Shown here: positions 1 to 10,600 of the stretch, piece by piece
Layout: every line of letters starts with the position of its first letter
Position numbering within the stretch: position 1 is the stretch's first letter
From: Thinopyrum elongatum
Taxonomy: Eukaryota; Streptophyta; Magnoliopsida; Poales; Poaceae
Assembly (NCBI GenBank): GCA_011799875.1
Contig: CM022298.1
Span: forward strand, 287,404,395 to 287,468,394
Length of the DNA stretch: 64,000 nt
Direction: 5' to 3'
Program-made: the position numbers and the translations under genes
The notes under the pieces: generated by a model
What the model saw: the letters and a program-made list of their open reading frames with translations, nothing else
What the model was told of the DNA's origin: nothing
The model's database searches: none

Positions 1-19
1 TAGGAAATCATGATGCAAA

Positions 20-676
20 ATGGACGTATCAAATCTCCGGGATCATGTCGATGGCTCCGTGGACTCCAGTCGCATGGTGAACGATGATGAGTGGACGACC
101 ATTGACGCCACCCTCATTCGTTGGTTCTACACCACCATCTCGAAGGATCTCTTTCACACGGTGGTCTGTGATGAGGATGATGCTCACGCCGTCTGGACCA
201 AGCTCAACGGTCTCTTCACTGACAACAAACTTCAGCACAAGGTCTTCCTTCACGGCAAGTTTTTGGGGTGCCAGCAGCATGACTCATCCATTGACGATTA
301 TTGCATGTGCCTCAAGAAGCTCTCCGACGAGCTCCGTGACCTTGGCGAGAAGGTCTCCGATGAGCTTCTCCTCAGCACCCTCATCGCCGGCCTAAACGAG
401 GAGTTCGGGAAAGCCGCCTCCAACCTCACCCTCATCACCGATCCGACCTTTCCCAAGGTTGTGGCATATCTGAAACTGGAGGAATGTCGGATGAAGATGG
501 CGTGCACCCGGGTCACCCACACTGCCCTCGCCGCCGGGACATCCCACGGCGGCGCCCCTCCCGCCCCGGCCCCTACTCAGCAGCGCCCCGCCCAGGGCCC
601 CTACCCGCAGCCGCTGCCACAACAGCAGCCGGCCCCCGCTGATCACCGCCGTGGCGACCCCCGCGACCGCAAGTAG
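20..676 (+). pseudogene. Copia gag fragment (UBN2 / retrotransposon gag type), base element
   Basis: The open frame of 218 codons has the plant copia Gag pattern: an aromatic/Trp-rich start (DEWTTIDATLIRWFYTTIS), then the SKDLFHTVV, AHAVWTKLNGLF and DDYCMCLKKLSDELRDLG blocks, and a helical region ending near LKLEECRMKMA. This is the capsid-forming part that packages element RNA. The last third, and the DNA up to about 950, is rich in Pro, Gln and Ala codons, as in the linker of this copia group. A TGA stands in frame at 11-13, and a related frame-3 segment before it suggests a frameshift close to the window edge, so the N-terminus is missing. A TAG ends the frame at 674-676. No CCHC zinc knuckle is visible in frame. 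Confidence 0.8.
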
Positions 677-950
677 CAGCCGGCTGGCGCCCATGGAGGG
701 GCGCCGCGCCAACAGCAGCAGCAGTACCAGCTGGCCCCCTGGCATGTCGGGCACAACCCGTGGATGAGATTCATCCACACGTACTCCATGCCTGTCCCGC
801 TCCCCCGTCCCCGGCTTCTTTGGCGCCCGGCCCGCGGCTCACCAGGCGCTCCACGCTGCCCCTCAGCCGTACGCACCGTCGCTAACGTACGGACCGACGG
901 CACCCTACAGGTCGCTGCTGCAGGCCGGCAGACTTCCCCGGCTGCTCCCG

Positions 951-1472
951 GTGCCACCCCAGCAGCCGCAACCATCGTCACCCGCGCTTCCTCCGGCGCC
1001 ATGGGATCCAGCCCTCCTAGCGGCTCTTCACTCTGCTCCTATGCCACACAACTACACCGGCGGCGGTGACTGGTATATGGACACTGGAGCTACGGTTCAT
1101 ATGTCTTCACACCCCGGTAACCTCCTCACCTCTCATCCTGTCCATACTTCCACTCGTATCACCGTCGATGACGGTTCATATCTTCCGATAACACATATTG
1201 GTCATGCTGCTTTTCCCTCACCATCTACGCCATTGTCATTATCTAACATACCTGTCTCTCCTGACCTCATTAAAAATCTTGTTTCAGTTTGTTCTTTTAC
1301 ACGTGAAAATCCTGTCACCGTTGAATTTGACATGCTTAGCTTTTCTGTTAAGGATGCCCATACCCGGATGGTGCTCCACCGATGTGACAACCTCGACGAG
1401 CTCTACCCAGTCCACTCATCCGCCTCCACCACCACTGCACCCGTGGCTCTCTCCACCGGAGTGGACCTTTAG
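951..1472 (+). pseudogene. Copia aspartic protease and pre-integrase segment, base element
   Basis: The segment DWYMDTGATVHMSS (near 1069-1110) is the retropepsin active site of copia elements, with DTGA as catalytic motif; the enzyme cuts the Gag-Pol polyprotein. Downstream, VSVCSFTRENPVTVEFD and HTRMVLHRCDN match the usual stretch between protease and integrase. The frame stops at TAG 1470-1472, exactly where the conserved Trp of the GAG-pre-integrase motif (LWH..LGHP) is expected, so the stop looks like a Trp codon changed by one base. The following codons (HAHLGYPNP) continue in the same frame. Confidence 0.82.
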
Positions 1473-2370
1473 CATGCTCACTTAGGATATCCCAACCCTG
1501 CCACCCTTTATCATATACTTCGGAGTTTTTCTTTCACGTGTAATAAGATCGACGATCACACTTGTCATGCTTGTCGCCTTGGCAAACATGTTCATCTTCC
1601 TTTTAGTACTTCATCACATGTCGCATCATACCCGTTTGAGTTAATTCATAGTGACGTGTGGACCTCTCCTGTTGCAAGTAATACGGGCTATCTTTATTAT
1701 TTTGTTATCCTTGATGATTTTTCGCACTATGTGTGGACCTTCCCGTTGTGGCGTAAGTCCGATGTTATATCCATTCTGACTGCATTTTACTCCTATGTCT
1801 TCATGCGGTTTGGACGTCCCATTCATGCGTTGCAAACCGACAATGGGAAGGAGTTTGATAACCTCGCTATCCGACCTCCTCTTGCCACACATGGAACGAT
1901 CTTTTTTCATACTTGCCCGTACACTTCGCAACAAAATGGGCGCGCCGAGCTTGTTCTTTGCACTCTCAATGACTGCATTTGCACGCTCCTTTTTCATGCC
2001 AACGTGCCTCCGCGCTTTTGGCCGGACGCCCACGCCACCGCATCCCTCCTACTTAACATTCGACCTTGTCGCGCTCGCGGGAATTTTATGCCTCATCACC
2101 TCTTGTTCGGCACTCCACCGACTTATGATGAGCTACGCATCTTCGACTGTCTTTGCTACCCTAGCATAGCTTCCACCAGTCCTCACAAGCTAGCTCCTCA
2201 TTCTCTGGCTTGCATCTTCATCGGTTATCCACCAAACACCAAAGGCTATCGCTGCTATGATCCTATCTCACATCGCGTGATCACTTCATGACACATTTAC
2301 TTTGATGAGAAGGTTTTTCCCTTTCAGCAGGTACCTACGGTCGTTGCGTCATCGCTGGTCCCAAGGGGCT
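1473..2370 (+). pseudogene. Copia integrase, base element
   Basis: This continues the protease frame after the stop. A zinc-binding HHCC module is visible (HAHLGYP, YHIL, CHACRLGKH near 1473-1590). The catalytic core follows with Asp in HSDVWTSP (about 1650), Asp in QTDNGKEFDN (about 1840) and Glu in QQNGRAEL (about 1930-1955). After it come the FWPDAHATASLLLNIRP and CIFIGYPPNTKGYRCYDP blocks typical of copia integrase C-termini. The enzyme inserts element cDNA into the chromosome. A TGA at 2289-2291 interrupts the frame just before HIYFDEKVFPF, which is the normal continuation. The piece ends at 2370, where the solo-LTR-like element begins. Confidence 0.85.
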
Positions 2371-3748
2371 TGCTACTTCTTGAGCTTGCGTTGGTTTTTC
2401 CCTTGAAGAGGAAAGGGCGATGCAGCAAAGTAGAGTAAGTATTTCCCTCAGTTTTGAGAACCAAGGTATCAATCCAGTAGGAGACAACACGCAAGTCACC
2501 GAATACCTTCACAAACAAACACCAAACTTGCACCCAACGCGATAAGGGGTTGTCAATCCCTTCACGGTTACTCGCAAAAGTGAGATCTGATAGAGATAGA
2601 TAAACGGTAAAGTAAATATATTTTTTGGTATTTTTGTTTTATAGATTGGAAAGTAAAAGATTGCAAAATAGTAGATCAAAAACTCGTAGATTGGAAAGTA
2701 GAAGATTGTATGATGGAAAATAGACCCGGAGGCCATAGGTTTCACTAGAGGCTTCTCTCAAGATAGAAAATAATACGGTGGGTGAACAAATTACTGCCGA
2801 GCAATTGATAGAAAAGCGCAAAGTTATGACGATATCTAAGGCAATGATCATGAATATAGGCATCACGTCCGTGTCAAGTAGACCGAAACGATTCTGCATC
2901 TACTACTATTACTCCACACATCGACCGACTCCTGCCTGCATCTAGAGTATTAAGTTCATGAAGAATAGAGTAACACATTAAGAAAGATGACATGATGAAG
3001 AGGAATTAACTCAAGCAATATGATGAAAACCCCATCTTTTTATCCTCGATGGCAACAATACAATACGTGCCTTGCTGCCCCTACTGTCACTGGAAAAGGA
3101 CACTGCAAGATTGAACCCAAAGCTAAGAACTTCTCCCATTGCAAGAAAAACCAATCTAGTTGGCCAAAGCAAATCGATAGTTCGAAGAGACTTGCAAAGA
3201 TATCAAATCATCGAAAGGGCAATGGTGTTGATGTAGAAGCCCTCCGTGATCGAATCCCCCTCCGGCAGGATGCCGGAAAAGGCCCCTAGATGGGATCTCA
3301 CAGGTACAGAAGGTTGCGGTGGTGGAAAAGTCTTTTCGTGGATGCCTCTGGTGGTTTGGGCATATAAGAGTATATATAGGCGAAAGAATTAGGCCAGGAG
3401 ACGCACGAGGGGCCCACAAGGGTGGGGGGCGCGCCCTACCCCCTGGGCGCGCCCTTCGTCCTTGTGGCCGCCTCGTGGCTTCTCTGACTTGCACGCCAAG
3501 TCCTCTGGTTTCCTTTTGATCCAAGAAAGATCATCGCGAAAGTTTTATTCCGTTTGGACTTCGTTTGGTATTCCTTTTCTGCGAAACTCAAAAGCAGGGA
3601 AAAAACAGGAACTGGCACTGGGCTCTAGGTTAATAGGTTAGTCCCAAAAATAATATAAAATAGCATATTAATGCATATAAAACATTCAAAATAGATAATA
3701 TAATAGCATGGAACAGTAAAAAATTATAGATACGTTGGAGACGTATCA
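2371..3748. mobile_element. Solo-LTR-like insertion, family with terminal GATACGT...ACGTATC hairpin (copy 1)
   Basis: The 1378-bp segment begins TGCTACTTCTTGAGC and ends GTTGGAGACGTATCA. It is flanked by GGGCT (2366-2370) and GGGCC (3749-3753), a 5-bp target duplication with one C/T difference. TG...CA ends and a 5-bp TSD fit a solo LTR. It has no coding capacity. The last 19 bases contain 7-bp inverted arms GATACGT and ACGTATC. Its right-hand 150 bp is clearly related to the insertion ending at 56539. It separates integrase from RT of the base copia element. Without an internal domain in the window, LTR orientation cannot be set, and a non-LTR origin is not formally excluded. Confidence 0.7.
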
Positions 3749-4273
3749 GGGCCATTCGGCGCCTTTCTCTGGTGGTGGCCGCTCGCGCGCTGCTCTTGGT
3801 TCGACTCCTGGGTTCGAGGTTCCACCTCGCGTTGTGGGTTGAGAACATCCCCATGCGGCTTCCTCGGTGGACCCGTCCCCTGCTGCGTCGGTTGCGTCGA
3901 CTACGACGCCCTCGGCATCCCCGACGCCCGCGGTGTCCCCGGTGTCGCCGACGCCATCGGCGCACTCGCCGTCCTCGGTGCCCCACTCCTCCGGTGCATC
4001 TTCACCCGGCGCCTCGGCCGTGACGGGTTCTTCCTCAGCATCGTCACTCGTCGCTGCGCCGGACCCGCTGCCCCGCCCCCATAGTCGGTCTCGAGTCAGC
4101 ACCCATCGCCTGAGCATGCGGTACACCAGCGATGAGTATCTTCTCGCTGCTTCCACCTCCACGCCGTCACCTCTCCCATCATCAGCTCGAGCCGCCCTCC
4201 GGGGCCCTCACTAGCTCGCTGCGATGCAGGAAGAGTTTGACGCTCTCCAGCGGAACCGCACCTGGCAGCTCGT
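3749..4273 (+). pseudogene. Base copia element: integrase-RT linker and first RT residues
   Basis: A Pro/Ser/Ala-rich linker (frame starting near 3867) leads into HSRSRVSTHRLSMRYTSDEY and then, after a TAG at 4212-4214, LAAMQEEFDALQRNRTWQLV. This last block is the conserved N-terminal edge of copia reverse transcriptase. The reading breaks off at 4273, in the TWQLV motif, where the Angela-type LTR begins. The same protein resumes at about 51105 with PWPTHANVITGKWVF. The TAG lies in the ALRGPH/LAAMQEEF join, where related elements have a Trp. Confidence 0.85.
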
Positions 4274-6020
4274 TGTTGGAAATATGCCCTAGAGGCAATA
4301 ATAAAGTGGTTATTATTATATTTCCTTGTTCATGATAATCATTTATTATCCATGCTATAATTGTATTGATTGGAAACTCAAATACATGTGTGGATGCATA
4401 GACAACAACATGTCCCTAGTGAGCCTCTACCGGGCTAGCTCGTTGATCAAAGATGGCTATGGTTTCCTAGCCATAGACATGAGTTGTCATTTGATAATGG
4501 GATCACATCATTAGGAGAATGATGTGATGGACATGACCCAAACTATAAGCGTAGCATATGATCGTATCAAGTTTATTGCTATCATTTTCTACATGTCAAG
4601 TATATGTTCCTATGACCATGAGATCATGCAACTCACTGACACCGGCGAAGTACCTTGTGTGTATCAAACATCACAACGTAACTGGGTGACTATAAAGATG
4701 CTCTACACGTATCTCTGAGGGTGTCTGTTGAGTTGGCATGGATCAAGACTGGGATTTGTCACTCCTTATGACAGAGAGTTATCTCGGGGCCCACTCGGTA
4801 ATACAACATCACAATGAGCTTGCAAGCAATGTGACTAAGGAGTTAGTCACGGGATCTTGTATTACAGAACGAGTAAAGATACTTGTCGGTAACGATATTG
4901 AACTAGGTATGGAGATACCGACGATCGAATCTCGGGCAAGTAACGTACCGATGGGCAAAGGGAACTGCATACGGGATTAGCTGAAGCCTTGGCATTGAGG
5001 TTCGACCGATAAAGATCTTGGAAGAATATGTAGGAACCAATATGGACATCCAAGTCCCGCTATTGGTTATTGACCGTAGAGGTGTCTCGGTCATGTCTGC
5101 ATAGTTCTCGAACCCGCATGGTCTACACACTTAACGTTTGGTGACGATCTAAGTATAGTTGAGTTATTGTGTTGGTGACCGAATGTTGTTCGGAGTCCCG
5201 GATGAGATCCCGGACATGACGAGGAACTCCGGAATAATCCGAAGGTGAACATTGATGCATAGGACGAAGGGAATCGGATTCCGGGAGGTACCGAGTTATC
5301 ACCGGAAGACCGAAAAGGGTTTCGGGGGGCCCCGGCAAGTGTTGGGAGCCTCATGGGCCAAGGGAAGGGGGCACACCAGCCCACAAGGGGCTGGGCGCCA
5401 CCCCTCACCTCAGCCCACTCGGCCGCAAGGGAGAGGGGTGCCCCCCTAGGCATCCACCCCCTTGACTTGGGAGGCAAGGCACCTAGGGGCGCAACCCTAA
5501 CCCTAGGGGAGGCCGCCGGCCCTAGATGGGCAGCCCCTAGGGCGTCCCCTCTTCCCCTACCCCCTATATATACAGAGGTAGAGAGGAGGGCAGCCGCACC
5601 CATTCATGCCACGACGCTGCCCTTCCTCTCCCTCGTAGATCCTCTTCTTCTCCGCTACGCTTGGCGAAGCCCTGCTGAGATTTCTCCACCACCACCGCCA
5701 CCATACTGTCCTGCTACCGGAGAACTCGAGCTACTACTTCACCATCGCTCTTTGGATCGAGGAGGTGAAGGCGTCATCAAGCTGTACGTGTGTTGAACAC
5801 GGAGGTGCCGTCCGTTCGGCACTTGATCAGGAGTTCGTGGACGGATCGTGATTGGATCACGAAGACGTTCGACTACATCAACCGTGTTTCTTAACGCTTC
5901 CGCTTAGTGATCTACAAGGGTATGTAGATCCAATCTCTCCTCTCATCGATGTGCATCTCCTAGTTTGATCTTGGTGAGCGTAGGAATTTTTTTTTGTTTC
6001 CCATGCAACGTTCCCCAACA
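4274..6020 (+). repeat. LTR A of the compound Angela-type element
   Basis: The LTR runs from TGTTGGAAATATGCCCTAG to TTCCCCAACA. A TATA box (TATATATA) at 5565-5572 precedes the likely transcription start. The block from about 5330 to 5560 is G/C-rich with repeated CCTAGG-type motifs. It is homologous over its full length to LTR B and LTR C. It drives transcription of internal domain 1 in a live element. Confidence 0.93.
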
Positions 6021-6021
6021 G

Positions 6022-6033
6022 TGGTATCAGAGC
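6022..6033 (+). other. Primer binding site after LTR A
   Basis: TGGTATCAGAGC is complementary to the 3' end of initiator methionine tRNA, the standard primer for plant copia elements. It starts two bases after the LTR end, as in BARE1. Confidence 0.93.
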
Positions 6034-7302
6034 TAGGTCTATGCCTTGATCAAATCACGAGTAGAACACAAAGGAGTTTGTGTGCGTTGATATTCAGATT
6101 GCTTCCTTCCTTAGTCTTATCTTGATTCAGCGGTATTGTGGGATGAAGCATCCCGGACCAACTTTACATGTCCACATACATGAGACTGGTTCCATCGACT
6201 GACATGCAACTTGTTGCATAAAGATGGCTGGCGGGTGTCTGTCTCTCCCACCTTAGTTGAATCGGATTCGACAAAGGCAGTCCTTATAGAAGGTTAAATA
6301 GCAACTTGAATAACACCGTTGTGGCTTTGCGTAGGTAAGAACGGTTCTTACTAGTTATCCATAGCAGCCACGTAAAACAAGCAACAATAAAGTAGAGGAC
6401 GTCTAACTTGTTTTTGCAGGGTATGTTGTGATATGATATGGCCAAAGACATGATAAAATATATTTGATGTATGAGATGATCATGTTTTGTATAGATTATT
6501 AGGACTTGCATGTCGATGAATACGGCAACCGGCAGGAGCCATAGGGTTGTCTTTAATTATTGTATGACCTACGTGTCAATCATTAAGCGTTATGTAATGC
6601 TTTACTTTATCGCTAAGCGGTAGCAATAGTTGTAAAAGCATGGTTGGTGTGACAACCCCGATGGCGACACGATGATGGAGATCATGATGATGGAGATCAT
6701 GGTGTCATGCTGGTGACGATGGAGATCATGCTGGTGCTTTGAGGATGGAGATCAAAAGCACAAGATGATGGCCATATCATGTCACTTATGATTTGCATGT
6801 GATGTTAATCCTTTTATGCATCTTATTTTGCTTAGGACGACGGTAGCATTATAAGGTGATCTCTCACTAAAATTTCAAGATAAAATTGTGTTCTCTTCAA
6901 GTGTGCACCATTGCAAAAGTTCATCGTTTCGAAGCACCACGTGATGATTGGGTGTGAAGACTCTACGTTCGCATACAAACGGGTGCAAGCCAGTTTTGCA
7001 CATGTGGAACACTTGGGTTAAACTTGATGAGCCTAGCATGTACAGACATGGCCTCGGAACACAAGAGACCAAAAGGTCGAACATGAGTCATATAGTAGAT
7101 ATGATCAACATGGAGATGTTCACCATTGAAACCACCTCATCTCACGTGATGATTGGACTTGGGTTGGTGAATTTGGATCATGTTACACTCGGACGACCGG
7201 AGGGATGTCGATTTGAGTGGGAGTTCTTAGGTAATATGATTAATTGAACTCATTATCTTGAATAATAGTCTAAGTTGTCTTTGCACATTATGTTGTAGAT
7301 CA
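6034..7302 (+). other. Untranslated leader of Angela unit 1, with a small minisatellite
   Basis: There is no coding region; this is the long leader between PBS and gag typical of BARE/Angela elements. Near 6670-6760 the motif GATGGAGATCATG is repeated several times. The corresponding part of unit 2 (about 44755-44810) has fewer copies, making this leader about 40 bp longer there. Confidence 0.8.
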
Positions 7303-7682
7303 ATTGCTCGCGCAGTAGCTCCCCTGAATTTCAATGCGTTCCTACAGAAAGCTAAGCTGAAAGATGATGGACGCAACTTTGTGGACTGGGCCCGTAATCT
7401 AAGGATTATCCTCACGGCTGCCAGAAAGTCTTATGTCCTTGATGCACCGCTTGGTGCGCCACCCCCTCCAGCATCTGTGGACATTGTGAATGCCTGGCAG
7501 TCGCGTGTTGATGACTACTCAATAGTTCAGTGCGCCATGTTGTATGGCTTAGAACCAGGACTTCAAAGGCGTTTTGAACGTCATGGAGCATATGAGATGT
7601 TCCAGGAGTTGAAGTTTATTTTTGACAAAAATGCCCGGATCAAGAGGTATGAGACCTCCGATAAGTTCTATACCTGCAAAAT
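7303..7682 (+). pseudogene. Angela unit 1 gag, N-terminal part (start codon lost)
   Basis: The frame encodes the Angela Gag N-terminus (PLNFNAFLQKAKLKDDGRNF, then DYSIVQCAMLYGLEPGLQRRF and YEMFQELKFIFDKNARIKRYE). In unit 2 the gene starts with ATG at 45353; here the matching codon 7303-7305 is ATT, so the start is lost. The gene is cut at 7682 by the LARD-like element and resumes at 20616. The 5-bp duplication AAAAT lies on both sides of that insertion. Confidence 0.88.
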
Positions 7683-10600
7683 TGTGGGGACCCCGACTCA
7701 TAAGTCATGATCACCGAATGCACATGTACAGTGATCCCAGAGATCAATGCTCACTGAACACACAGAAGTTGAATAACAAGAGACTTACATCCATACATAC
7801 CCTCTTACACAAATTATGACCATTATGGTCAAGTCTTCATAAACTCGCAGCGAAAAATCTTCAATGATAGCGTGAGCCCATGCCATCTGCCTTAACCCTA
7901 CAGGCATTCTGACTGGGGAAGCGTCCTAGCTCTCATGATCGTCACCAAGAACTCTTCTTCGTATACCTGCTCTTCCAGGCCTGGACAAGTAAATAGCCAG
8001 GGACAAGCTAGTGAGTACATTTGAATGTACTCGCAAGCAACCCAAGAGTGATAACAAAATAATTATGCAAGGCTCTACTGCTAAATTGGCATTTTTGCGG
8101 AAAGCTAGTTTTTCTCATGCAAGTATGATCAACATTTATCAAGGACATGAATGCGTCTGCAACAAGTATAAGGAGGTTACAGACATCAACATCGAGAAAG
8201 AGTTATGAACAACTCATGCTCAAGCTCATCGTGACTTCCTCACGAATCATATCAACAATATTACCAAACCGTGTTGTTTGTCAGAAACATATGGACATAG
8301 TTTAAGCAGCACCACCCAACTGTCCTTGACCGTGGACACGGCCATTTGAATAGTTTGACACACTGCAGAGGTTGCACACTTTACCCACAAGATCCGGGGA
8401 ACTTTCGTGTCATCCACGACCCGCGGTACCTCAAGTACCCAGGGTAAGCACCCGATCACTACCTTTCCCTAGTCGTGACTAATATAGAGTCCACTCGATT
8501 GGTAACAGCCCCCATGCCAAACATTGTCACATAATAAATTTTGTGGAGCCACGCTCCCATATTCATCACATAACACAAGCACGGGGATACCAACGGTGTG
8601 TCCGGTGCCCTGTAAAAACAGACATGGCCGCCTATCCAAGCACGACCCCGTCCCGAGAGTGACCACGTCACTCCCGTCGCTAGTAATGCGGGCATCCATG
8701 CTAGCATGAACTAGGTAATCAATAATGCCCTTTACCATATAAGGGTAGAGTGGTTGCGCATGTTTGGTTGGGAAGGTCGACAAATCTTAAATATAATCTG
8801 CCTCTGTAAACAACATTTTCATCATGCCTCGGTACACTACCTCTCCACCAAGTAGTGACCTACTTCATCATCATCTCCCAGGGGCATTAGTGGCACCACT
8901 GGGGCTATTTGCAAGTATGTCAAACCACACTTGCTTCTTTCCATGCATAACCCTGACCCATTTTGCGTAGCCAACTACTACAGCATATTACTACAACCCA
9001 CCAACACAACTCTAAACAAGGATAGAGTCATGAACAATGCAAGTATCAACGGGGTATGCAACGGAGGCAAGCCTAGCAAGGTTGCCATTCAAGATATATC
9101 ATGCACTCGATGAAACAACAAAAATGCTATTACGATGTAAAAGTGGTTCATCATGGTCAAAGGGCTGCTTGCCTGGCTCTGCAAGGTCTTCAATCCTTCT
9201 GGTCCATCTCCGAGTATTCCGTCTACTTCGTCAACTAACATCGGAAACAATCACAGTAAGCAACACAACAAGGCAAAAAATAAAAGTGCTCTAAAAATGT
9301 GAATTGGACTTTTCTAGGATACCTTTGGTCATATGAAAAATGACCAAAGTGGTTTCATTGGGATTGGATCAATGGATATTTTTGAACATTTCAATATGAT
9401 GAAATCAAGAGAGTAATGGATTTGCAATAAGTGTACAGAAGCATTATTTTGAAAAATGAGCAAAGGCACCCATTTAACAAGGAATGATTTTAGAAGCATC
9501 TAGGAGTTGGTTTCACTGGATTTGGAGTTCAAAGGAATTTCCTATGAATTTGCAAAGTTGGCTATACATGGAGAAATAGACCAATGTTTGATGTGGCACA
9601 GAAGGTATTGGGAAAAATGTTCAGAAACTAAGTTATGAACATATAAGTACCTAGGAATTTGAACCATGGCATTTGGATAAAAAATGGGCTCTCTGTGATT
9701 TTCTAAAGTTCATCACGGAAATGGAAAAATAGGATTTGATAAAAAAAATGTGAAGAAAATGCTTCTGAAAAATGTGCAAATTGCAACATGTGATAGAGTA
9801 TGAATTTATGAACTACTAGAAATTTGAATCATCTAATTTGGAGTTCATTTGAATATTTGGGAGATTTTACAAATCTCTGGAAAAGAAAAAGAAAAAAAAG
9901 GAAAGAGTTTATACCTAACAATACGCACTGGGCGTAAGATAGCTGATGGGCCGGCCCGGTGGCTGAGCCACGCGGGCGCACGGGCGACGTCGAAGGCGTC
10001 TTCCGCCTGGGCGTGTTCGCTGCAGGGAGGCGCGGGACGGAGAAGCCGTCTCCACTTATGCGCGGGCCCGGCCACCGGGTCGCTTACAAGCGGGCCCTGC
10101 CTGGCAGGCTCGTCTCCCTCCTCCCGCTTGAATAGAGGCAAGGCAGGGTAGGCAGGGCCGAGCGCTTGCCGGCATTTGCCCCGGCAACTCGGGGCACCCC
10201 CGGCAGGGCTCCGGCCACCGAAGTGACCAGGGCGACGAGGCGCATCCGCTTGGGGGATTGGTTTCCTCTGAGGAGCATGGGGGCGAGCGGGGCTTCGGAT
10301 GTGGCGGCGACCGACGATGGCGAAGACGGCTTGCAATGATGCAGCCACGAATAAGAAGAAGTGGAGCTCCAGGGTGGTCTGCGGTGACCTAGGTGCTGAT
10401 CTGGAGTGGTTCTAGGGGGAGGAGTAGGAATGACGGGCGGGAATTTTGCCCGAGGCCGAGGCGGTGACATGGTGGCCAAGGGGAAGAATCCGAGCTCAAG
10501 AGCTCGAATGGCTTGCCAGGGGGGGTCTCTGGAAGTTGCAGGAGAGACTAGGAGGGGGAGAGAGAGCTCAGGAGGGCTTTATATGGCGAGGCCATGGCGC

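Noticed and set aside
3756..4162. Long Arg- or Ala-rich frames on both strands around 3750-4160
   Set aside because: They are shadows of the Pro/Ser-rich linker of the base copia element in G/C-rich DNA; only the frame leading into the RT start is supported.
5091..5796. Frames of 147-170 codons inside Angela LTR A
   Set aside because: They arise from the G/C-rich CCTAGG block; the corresponding parts of LTR B and C are broken differently.
6022..6033. tRNA-like sequence TGGTATCAGAGC as possible tRNA gene (also 44110-44121 and minus 15829-15840)
   Set aside because: Only the 12-base complement of the tRNA 3' end is present, directly after an LTR; there is no cloverleaf. These are primer binding sites.
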